Of a stretch of DNA of 9,767 nucleotides, positions 1 to 6,308 are shown piece after piece. Both the position numbers and the translations under genes were made by a program. How positions within the stretch are numbered: the stretch's first letter is position 1; the number at the start of each line of letters is the position of its first letter. This stretch comes from Candidatus Stahliibacteriota bacterium (GTDB lineage Bacteria; Hydrothermota; Tepidihabitantia; SM23-42): assembly GCA_030613445.1 (NCBI GenBank), contig JAUWLY010000085.1:1-9767 (forward strand). Direction: 5' to 3'. Under the pieces are notes generated by a model. The model made no database searches. It saw nothing but the letters and a program-made list of their open reading frames with translations, and was not told the DNA's origin.

Positions 1-3000
1 CTGATTACAACAAGGCCATTGAGATAGACCCCGACTATGCTCCTGCCTACAACAGTCGTGGCATCATATACGCCCGCCGGATCGACTATTGAGCAATAGA
101 TATAAAATCCACACGTATCCGGGACTGAATCCGGATAAAAATCAAAGAAACCAGGCCCGAGTGTATCATCATCAGGTGTAACAACAATAAAGAGTGAATC
201 GAATTCTCCCCAATTGTCTGCATCGTCTCTACCATGCAGATAAATCCAGTGAATACCCAACGCGAACGCAGAGATATCAATTCGTTTGAAAGCATCTTCT
301 ACTATCTCATCCCAAAGACTATCAGTAGCATTCATTGGCTGACCCGTCCCATTAGGTCCTGACGAATCTACAAAAAGTTCAGCCGCCCTTATCGGCGACA
401 TGCCGGTCGCACTGTCTGAAAGGACCGCTAAAATATCACAATTGTGTGCGCCCTCGGTTGTATCAGGATAAGCACTTTTTGCGGTAACAACAGGACCGAT
501 TGTATCGACTATATCAGCGGTAACAAAAAAGAATGAATAAGGCTCTAACATGCCATTACCTACAGTATCGGTCACGGCTTGAGATATATCCACAGTAATC
601 GTTTCATTTACAGCAAAAGCGGAATCTGGGTCTAGTTTCACTGTATAGTCCACAATAGTATCATACGTTAGCACATACGTATAGGTTGGATTAATACTTC
701 CACTTATGTGAAACTTACTTGTATCTAAAGAGGTTGTATCCATAGGTTCACTGAAGCTGATAAAGATATTCCGGTTAAGTGTAACACCAGTCTCACCGCT
801 ATCAGGTGATGTCGCGACAATAAAAGGTGGAATTGTATCGTCAGCTGCTGTGACATATACAAGAACAGAATCAAACGTGCCCCAGTTACCTGAGACATCG
901 AGTCCATGGATAAACAACCATCTTGATGTACCGTACTGCCATGAAGAGATATCCAGTGTATCGATTATATCTTCGACAATTTCATCAAATGCCCCATCAA
1001 TCGCCTGCATCATGATTCCAGTACTGTCAGAACCAGGAACATCAATAAAATATTCTGCAGTATATATGACTGAATTACCAAATAGAGAATCAGAAATGCT
1101 GCCAGTCAAAGAAAGCTCAGTTGCCCCAGCAGTTGGATTGGGAGATGCCAGAGCATTTGAACAACCTGGCCCTCTAACATCAAGGATAACGACAGACTGT
1201 AACCCACTTGAACCTTGTGTTCGGTCATCAGGATGTTGAGTGTCAAAATCATCATCATAAGCGTAGATTCCATACACGAAATTCACTCCTGCTTCTTGAG
1301 TTGGGATCAAGGAATCTGCTTGATAGTAAGAACCAGAAATATTGGACATCGTCACCTCGTACGCATCAACAACGATCTCCCCATCATTATCCCACAAAAG
1401 GTATATACCCTGGCCTTCAGATCCAGTCGAATCATCATATACCCCAGAAGGATCAGTAATCTGGCATTCAATATAGAAACCAGAAGTATCCGGCCACTGG
1501 GTTGGGTCAAAACTGGAGAATGATGGACCAAGGGTGTCGTCATCAGACACCACAATGACTACTACTGAATCGAAATCCCCCCAGTTTCCCGGCACATCCA
1601 TGCCATGTGCAAAAACTATGTGTGTGTCATTCACTGCCCAATTCAGCGGTTCAGTATTCAGTGTAGCCTTTACATCCTCACTGATTTCATCCCAGAATGA
1701 ATCCAAAGGACTCATACTGTAGCCAGTACCATTCGGGCCAGGTATATCGACAAAAAATTCAGCTGCGCTTAGGATATTATCACCCTGTCCCGCGTCGGAG
1801 ACAAAAGCAGTTATTGACACATAGGCTACCGGCTCAGTCGGATTCGGCGAAGCATTGACCGAGGAAGTAACCGGACCAAGGGTGTCAACCAGAGCTCCAA
1901 TCGAGAAAGACCATATCTCATCGCTGGCCATCATATTCCCTGCTAAGTCGGCAACATCACTCTGCACAGTTATTGTAACTATCTCGCTAAAAGTGAAATT
2001 TGCATCAGGATCTAGGTAGACACTCGAATCAACTGAACTATAGGATACTGTAAAGGAATGATTCCCGCTTTGAGACCCCTGAATCAAGAAATTCACTGGG
2101 ACCATTGTTAATGAATCCATTTGTTCTGAAAACCTAGCTGTGATATTAGTGTTTGGTGCGACACCAGTATCGCCATCAGCAGGCGCCGTCGAATATACGT
2201 GTGGCTTTGTTGTATCAACGAATGTACTGCACTCAGAAATACCATTGAACGCCTCGATATTGCCAGCATTATCCCTTGCCGCTGCTTCAAAGTAATAGCG
2301 GTGACCATCAACGCCTGTATATATTGCCAAAACCCCTGAGTAATTTGTCAACCAAGGTGTCCACGGACCACCACTGTCTTTAACCTGAACATCATAGTTC
2401 CCGGAGAGCCCAGAACCACCAGTATCTGAACCTGTTGTCCAGTTCACGGTAAAATCCTCGTTCGCACTATATAGAGGTGAAGAAGCCTTGCTTCCTGAAG
2501 GCGCAGTGCTATCGTAACGCAACTCTACCTGTGCATAATTATTAAAATCAAGATTACCTGCATTATCTTCAAGCCATACATAAAGCATTTGTCCTGCTTC
2601 CGAAGTAGCAGCCGCTGAATCAGGCGGTGTCCCACTCATCGTACCTGTAGTGTCATAATTGCTTCCCGGCGGTGTCGCAAGCTTGTACAATGACATCTTT
2701 ATACCACTTGAGTCTGGTGGATTGGTCCAGTCTATCTCAAAAACATCGTAATTAGTCCAGGGAGAGGGATTTGCACCATTGGCCAGAAGATTTTGAGGAG
2801 GTCCTGGTGGTATATCGTCACCATAATTCAATAAAACAGACACACTGTCTGCATTATAGCACGCCGCAGCAATATCTATTGACCCATCATTATTAAAATC
2901 ACCAGAACAAAGGCGGATTACGCTATCTCCACCATAGAAGTTAACTGAAGTTGAAAAATCAGCATTACCATCATTAAAAAGCACTGATATTGAATCATCA

Positions 3001-4220
3001 CCAGAATTACTCACAAGCATGTCAAGGTCAGCATCGACATCAATATCTGCACATACAAGATGTGCCGGTGCAAGCGAAGCAGGAAAATCACCTGCTGGTG
3101 TGAAAAGAGTATCGCCGTCGCCTAATAAAACAGTAGCAGTATGCGCATTCTGATTCGGTGTACAAAGGTCAAGATGCAGATCATTCGAATCAAGCACTGC
3201 GGTAAATATGCTATTGGGGCTGCTTCCGGTTGTAAACTGACCGCCTGTTACAAAGAGACCGTCACCAGAATTATAATACACTCTCGCTTTGTTTGAATTT
3301 CTAACACCCGAGGCCAAATCGATATCACCATCCCCATCAAAATCACCAGCAGTCAAACCAGCTGGACCATTACCTGCAGGATAATCAGTGGCGGTTTGAA
3401 ATGTGCCATCACCATTCCCTAAGAGCACGGATACTGTATTGCCTGAACGATTCACAGTTGAAACATCTAAAAACCCATCCTGATTAAAATCTGAAATAAC
3501 AATTGTTGTAGGATAACTTCCCGTTGCGAATTGACCTGCAGGACTTAGACCTCCTGCACCATCGTTAATAAAACTATAGATACTATCTGCTCCAGCACAT
3601 GCAACAATACAATCATTGTCACCATCTTGATCAATGTCACCGCAAGCAATTGCATATGGTTCAGGTCCGGTAGTATAATGAACGGGATTTGCGAAAGTGC
3701 CGTCACCATTACCAAAGAGCACTGAGATATCTTGTGAAAGATGGTTCGCCACGACGAGGTCGAGGTTATTATCTGTATTCATATATACAGCATAAATACC
3801 GAGCGGTCCATTATTTGTTGATGAAATCAATGGTGCTTGGAAAACACCAGTACCATTTGTAGCAGTTGCTGTAAAACTCCATGTATATCCTTCTATAGGT
3901 ATCCCGGTTGAATCCGTGATGCCGTTAGTTAGAACTACTAATACCAATTCACCGGTTATAAAATCATTATCCGGGTTAAGGGTTGCTCTATTTGTTGCGC
4001 TGGTATAAATTATATTACCAAGGTGTAAACCACTCATATTACCAATTGCAAGGAAAGTTGTGTCATTGATGCTTGCAGAATCCATCTCAACATCAAAAGT
4101 CATCTGAATATTAGTATTGAGCGAAACATCAATCTCGTTTTGCAGAGGGTTAACCGATATAACCTGAGCCTGTCCGAACAAAAATAGAGGATATACTAAG
4201 AGCAATACTAGTCTCTTCAC
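1..4220 (-). CDS. Very large secreted modular protein with FG-GAP/VCBS repeats and SbsA-like Ig domains (C-terminus outside the window)
   Basis: An uninterrupted minus-strand frame of 1406 codons starts at a GTG at 4220. AGGAG at 4226-4230 lies 5 nt upstream. A signal peptide (KRLVLLLVYPLFLFGQA, residues 2-18) leads into an SbsA-like Ig (Big_5) domain at about 19-130. About seven FG-GAP/VCBS repeats follow at 148-469, with calcium-loop motifs such as DIDQDGDND, DFNQDGFLD, DFDGDGDID and DFNNDGSID; at least two other repeats have degenerate loops. Two fibronectin-like or Ig-like segments occupy 470-667. A second Big_5 domain lies at 668-778 and a third at 1128-1237. Between and after these sits a ~115-residue module in three copies (778-895, 1017-1128, 1238-1352), plus a different spacer module (895-1015, restarting at 1352). 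The protein is probably a surface or exported adhesin-like structure; its binding partner is unknown. By analogy with the neighbouring secreted protein a C-terminal sorting domain is expected, but it would lie outside. The last ~20 codons before the edge may be chimeric. Confidence 0.88.
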   Translation of the reverse strand, partial: MKRLVLLLVYPLFLFGQAQVISVNPLQNEIDVSLNTNIQMTFDVEMDSASINDTTFLAIGNMSGLHLGNIIYTSATNRATLNPDNDFITGELVLVVLTNGITDSTGIPIEGYTWSFTATATNGTGVFQAPLISSTNNGPLGIYAVYMNTDNNLDLVVANHLSQDISVLFGNGDGTFANPVHYTTGPEPYAIACGDIDQDGDNDCIVACAGADSIYSFINDGAGGLSPAGQFATGSYPTTIVISDFNQDGFLDVSTVNRSGNTVSVLLGNGDGTFQTATDYPAGNGPAGLTAGDFDGDGDIDLASGVRNSNKARVYYNSGDGLFVTGGQFTTGSSPNSIFTAVLDSNDLHLDLCTPNQNAHTATVLLGDGDTLFTPAGDFPASLAPAHLVCADIDVDADLDMLVSNSGDDSISVLFNDGNADFSTSVNFYGGDSVIRLCSGDFNNDGSIDIAAACYNADSVSVLLNYGDDIPPGPPQNLLANGANPSPWTNYDVFEIDWTNPPDSSGIKMSLYKLATPPGSNYDTTGTMSGTPPDSAAATSEAGQMLYVWLEDNAGNLDFNNYAQVELRYDSTAPSGSKASSPLYSANEDFTVNWTTGSDTGGSGLSGNYDVQVKDSGGPWTPWLTNYSGVLAIYTGVDGHRYYFEAAARDNAGNIEAFNGISECSTFVDTTKPHVYSTAPADGDTGVAPNTNITARFSEQMDSLTMVPVNFLIQGSQSGNHSFTVSYSSVDSSVYLDPDANFTFSEIVTITVQSDVADLAGNMMASDEIWSFSIGALVDTLGPVTSSVNASPNPTEPVAYVSITAFVSDAGQGDNILSAAEFFVDIPGPNGTGYSMSPLDSFWDEISEDVKATLNTEPLNWAVNDTHIVFAHGMDVPGNWGDFDSVVVIVVSDDDTLGPSFSSFDPTQWPDTSGFYIECQITDPSGVYDDSTGSEGQGIYLLWDNDGEIVVDAYEVTMSNISGSYYQADSLIPTQEAGVNFVYGIYAYDDDFDTQHPDDRTQGSSGLQSVVILDVRGPGCSNALASPNPTAGATELSLTGSISDSLFGNSVIYTAEYFIDVPGSDSTGIMMQAIDGAFDEIVEDIIDTLDISSWQYGTSRWLFIHGLDVSGNWGTFDSVLVYVTAADDTIPPFIVATSPDSGETGVTLNRNIFISFSEPMDTTSLDTSKFHISGSINPTYTYVLTYDTIVDYTVKLDPDSAFAVNETITVDISQAVTDTVGNGMLEPYSFFFVTADIVDTIGPVVTAKSAYPDTTEGAHNCDILAVLSDSATGMSPIRAAELFVDSSGPNGTGQPMNATDSLWDEIVEDAFKRIDISAFALGIHWIYLHGRDDADNWGEFDSLFIVVTPDDDTLGPGFFDFYPDSVPDTCGFYIYCSIVDPAGVYDATTVVGRSIVGVYLNGLVVI
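3..92 (+). other. TPR-like reading frame at the left edge, probable chimeric or truncated fragment
   Basis: The plus strand is open from the window edge to a TGA at 90-92 and reads as 29 residues. They include AIEIDPDYAPAYNSRG, a near-perfect tetratricopeptide repeat, followed by GIIYARRIDY, which still fits the TPR spacing (G..Y....DY). The same bases lie inside the minus-strand modular gene. Homology to that gene's internal repeat (VDPAGVYDA compared with TDPSGVYDD) is visible only from about position 62 upward; below that the minus reading no longer resembles its paralogous module. The simplest reading is that foreign TPR-coding sequence is joined to the modular gene somewhere in 62-89, by misassembly at a contig end or a real rearrangement. 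A chance antisense resemblance is less likely because the TPR match is so close to consensus. Confidence 0.55.
165..1889 (-). repeat. Intragenic repeat: three copies of a ~115-residue extracellular module
   Basis: Three protein-level repeats lie at nucleotides 1536-1889, about 839-1172, and 165-509. Each copy contains AE(F/Y/L)F(V/I)D, then GTG or STG, then (F/W)DEI.ED, then a stretch ending in HG.D....NWG.FDS. Copies 1 and 3 are introduced by a (V)DTLGP or DTIGP motif. A 14-bp identical word, GGACCAAGGGTGTC, occurs at 1525-1538 and 1873-1886 and encodes two of these DTLGP junctions. The copies have diverged in DNA sequence, so this is an old duplication and not a recent tandem expansion. Similar HG.D..GNWG modules are common in bacterial and archaeal surface proteins, where they behave as Ig-like spacers. 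Confidence 0.75.
2814..3779 (-). repeat. FG-GAP/VCBS repeat array, about seven units
   Basis: This segment encodes residues 148-469 of the large secreted protein. Units alternate a calcium-loop motif (D.D.DG..D) with a strand pair such as VSVLLGNGDGTF or ISVLFGNGDGTF. Canonical loops are seen in DIDQDGDND, DFNQDGFLD, DFDGDGDID and DFNNDGSID. Loops that have lost key positions include DSNDLHLD and DIDVDADLD. Seven units is the usual number for an integrin-alpha-like beta-propeller, so the array probably folds as one closed propeller. The unit count is by eye. Confidence 0.75.
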
Positions 4221-4286
4221 ACCTTCTCCTTCGTGCTGAAATCCATCAGTTTATTATTTGTAAATATCATATTTCTCGTTAACATT

Positions 4287-4314
4287 ATTATAATACAAAT
4301 AAAAAAAATGTCAA
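4287..4314 (-). promoter_or_regulatory. Sigma70-type promoter for the large secreted protein
   Basis: On the minus strand a perfect -35 box, TTGACA (4314-4309), and a perfect -10 box, TATAAT (4292-4287), are separated by 16 bp. The predicted start is near 4280, giving a leader of about 60 nt before the GTG at 4220. The spacer is T-rich and AT-rich sequence lies upstream. It is arranged back to back with the promoter of the rightward DUF4438 gene, about 70 bp away. Confidence 0.8.
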
Positions 4315-4385
4315 TATTCTATTATCTTAGTATATAAAGCATATAAAATGTGTTCTTATTTCCATGTATCCTTGATTTTTTCATA

Positions 4386-4413
4386 TTGACACGAGTGAAA
4401 ACATTCCTATAAT
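4386..4413 (+). promoter_or_regulatory. Sigma70-type promoter for the DUF4438 gene
   Basis: A perfect TTGACA (4386-4391) and a perfect TATAAT (4408-4413) are separated by 16 bp. Transcription should begin near 4420, only about 11 nt before the ATG at 4431, so the AGGAG ribosome site at 4421-4425 would sit at the very 5' end of the message. The spacing from AGGAG to ATG is 5 nt. The short leader leaves no room for a riboswitch or attenuator. Confidence 0.82.
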
Positions 4414-4430
4414 AGACAAAAGGAGAAAAT

Positions 4431-5318
4431 ATGCTGCGTACAAATGAAAAGAAATTAGTCATTATGTCAGTTCAAGGAAAAGTGGTCAACCCGGGCGGAC
4501 GCAGAAGCCATAGTGTTGATTCAGCAGGGAAACCATTTCATCTACCTGGCACTGGTGGCATCGTATATAATATAAAAGTTGGTGACCCTGCCTTTGGCTG
4601 GGAAGCCGATCATATCGAACCCTGCGCTTCAACTATCCTCGATGAAAAAAAAAGATATGATGGTGCTAATACCGGTTATGTTTTTTACGCTTGCGTGGGT
4701 AATGAAGCAACAATCAAAACCGGTGATGCAAAGGGAAAAAAAGGCACGGTTACCGGACATCACGGCGGTGCCGAGCACGTCATGATCGACTTTCCCAACT
4801 CAGTCCTTGAAAAAATGACCTTGGATGATAAAATCCTTATAAAAGGACATGGCCAGGGTTTGAAACTCCTGGATTACCCTGATATTGCGATCTATAATCT
4901 CGACCCTAAAGTACTTAAGAAAATGGGTATTAAAGTAAGGAATAAGAAACTCCAGGTACCGGTTACTGCAAAAATCCCGGCCGCATTAATGGGGTCAGGT
5001 ACGGGCAGCATGATGATGACCGGTGGTGACTATGATATCATGACGACCGATAAAAAATATATTAAAAAACATGGCATTGACAAGCTACGTTTTGGAGATT
5101 TTGTAGCTCTGATGGACCACGATAATCTCTTTGGCCGGAGTTTTCGTAAGGGTGCTGTCACCATAGGCATTGTCATCCATGGTGATTGCCTTCTTGCAGG
5201 GCATGGACCAGGCGTATCCACTTTACTATCTGCTAGCAAACCCATTATTGAACCGGTAATCAATCCCAATGCGAATATCGCTAAAATTCTCAGGATCGGC
5301 AGGTTTCGTAAGAGATAG
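4431..5318 (+). CDS. DUF4438 domain protein of unknown function
   Basis: A 295-residue protein with no signal peptide or membrane segment, so probably cytoplasmic. It matches my recollection of the DUF4438 family, which has a structural-genomics structure from Thermotoga maritima but no assigned activity. Glycine- and histidine-rich motifs stand out: LPGTGG (38-43), GDPAFGWEADHIEP (51-64), TGHHGGAEHV (108-117), IKGHGQGLKLLD (137-148), MGSGTGS (187-193) and HGDCLLAGHGPGV (250-262). These look like ligand- or metal-binding loops, but that is inference. The length is typical of a complete protein. The ATG start is supported by AGGAG 5 nt upstream and a consensus promoter just before it. The radical SAM gene begins 36 bp after its stop with no promoter or terminator seen between, so the two are probably co-transcribed. 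The family call rests on recognition alone, not a search. Confidence 0.82.
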   Translation: MLRTNEKKLVIMSVQGKVVNPGGRRSHSVDSAGKPFHLPGTGGIVYNIKVGDPAFGWEADHIEPCASTILDEKKRYDGANTGYVFYACVGNEATIKTGDAKGKKGTVTGHHGGAEHVMIDFPNSVLEKMTLDDKILIKGHGQGLKLLDYPDIAIYNLDPKVLKKMGIKVRNKKLQVPVTAKIPAALMGSGTGSMMMTGGDYDIMTTDKKYIKKHGIDKLRFGDFVALMDHDNLFGRSFRKGAVTIGIVIHGDCLLAGHGPGVSTLLSASKPIIEPVINPNANIAKILRIGRFRKR

Positions 5319-5354
5319 AGATAAAGAAGTATTCAAGACGACAATACCGCTCTT

Positions 5355-6236
5355 TTGATTGATAATGCTTTCCTGACAGCAAAAAGAGAACTGCCCGGAA
5401 ATAAACTAGTGAAGTACCTTAAGACAATCGAGTGTCGTTCAATACTGAACAAATCGGGTATCCCGGGTATTGACTACGCTGTAAACCCCTATATTGGTTG
5501 CACTCATAAATGCCAGTACTGCTATGCCGTATTCATGAAACGATTCTCAGGACATGCTGAACCTTGGGGTGACTTTGTTGATATAAAGGTTAATGCTCCT
5601 GCAATCCTTGAAAAACAACTCATCCGACTGAAGCGAAGAAGCCACATATCCATAGGCACGGTTTGCGACGGGTATCAACCTGCTGAAAAAAAATACAGGA
5701 TTACGAGAAAATGCCTGGGCAAGCTCATACCATACCGTCATTCAGTCTCAATATTGACAAAATCACCACTTGTAACCAGGGATCTCGGTCTTTTAAAGCA
5801 AATCAAAGATATTGAAGTCGGCTTTACCATTACCACGCTCGATCCAAGAGTAAGGAAGGTATTTGAGCCGGGTACAACACCACCTGACCAGCGCTTCCGC
5901 GCGATTAAAATGCTCAGCCGGAACCGAATCCGCACCTGGGTATTTGTAGCACCCGTACTCCCCTATTTTACTGATTCTGATTATATGATTACTCAAATTA
6001 TTAAAAAAGCGCGTGATGCCGGCGCTCGTCATATTATGTTCGATACGCTCAATCCATATCCCAAGGTTTGGAAAAATGTCAAACGTCTCGTTAAGAAATA
6101 TTTTCCCGAAGCCATTGAGCAATTCCGTGATTTTCAAGATGATTCAGACCACTATCAAAACCGTCTCAGACGCAAAATCACAGATATAGGTTTTAAAAAT
6201 ATGCTGCCTTGTAAGTTTGCCTTTGGCTGCGGTTAA
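5355..6236 (+). CDS. SPL-family radical SAM protein (COG1533, spore-photoproduct-lyase-like)
   Basis: A 293-residue protein with the radical SAM cluster motif CxxxCxxC at C49, C53 and C56 (GCTHKCQYCYA), which should bind a [4Fe-4S] cluster and cleave S-adenosylmethionine. The motif follows ILNKSGIPGIDYAVNPYIG, the usual lead-in of the SPL-like COG1533 group. Further family features are GTVCDGYQPAEKKYRITRK (102-120), LTKSPLVTRDL (145-155) and FEPGTTPPDQRF. Most members of this group are not true spore photoproduct lyases and have no known substrate; nothing here suggests sporulation. The start is uncertain. The frame opens with TTG at 5355 and lacks a clear ribosome site. A GTG at 5409, with GGAA 8 nt upstream, would give the more typical beginning VKYLKTIECRSILNKS and a 275-residue protein. 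It is probably transcribed with the DUF4438 gene. Confidence 0.85.
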   Translation: MIDNAFLTAKRELPGNKLVKYLKTIECRSILNKSGIPGIDYAVNPYIGCTHKCQYCYAVFMKRFSGHAEPWGDFVDIKVNAPAILEKQLIRLKRRSHISIGTVCDGYQPAEKKYRITRKCLGKLIPYRHSVSILTKSPLVTRDLGLLKQIKDIEVGFTITTLDPRVRKVFEPGTTPPDQRFRAIKMLSRNRIRTWVFVAPVLPYFTDSDYMITQIIKKARDAGARHIMFDTLNPYPKVWKNVKRLVKKYFPEAIEQFRDFQDDSDHYQNRLRRKITDIGFKNMLPCKFAFGCG

Positions 6237-6308
6237 TACATATTACTCTTCTTATGCTATGTAATGAGTAAATCGTGGAATTCGCTGTTCGCAGATATTC
6301 TATATCTA

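Noticed and set aside
850..1239. A 129-codon plus-strand frame and several other frames of 60-100 codons between 86 and 2311
   Set aside because: They lie antisense to or out of phase with the continuous 1406-codon minus-strand frame that has clear domain homology. None has a ribosome site or recognisable motif.
5355..6236. True spore photoproduct lyase (splB)
   Set aside because: The window shows no sporulation genes, and the sequence fits the broader COG1533 group, most of which are not spore photoproduct lyases.
6236..6273. Inverted words TACATA/TATGTA and TTACTC/GAGTAA after the radical SAM gene
   Set aside because: The stems are short, loops are long, and the two pairings compete. No terminator signature follows.
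6293..6307. Small hairpin AGATAT-TCT-ATATCT between the convergent radical SAM and propeller genes, as a terminator
   Set aside because: The stem is only 6 bp and pure weak A/T apart from one G-C pair, with no T-run on either side. It could well be chance in AT-rich DNA.
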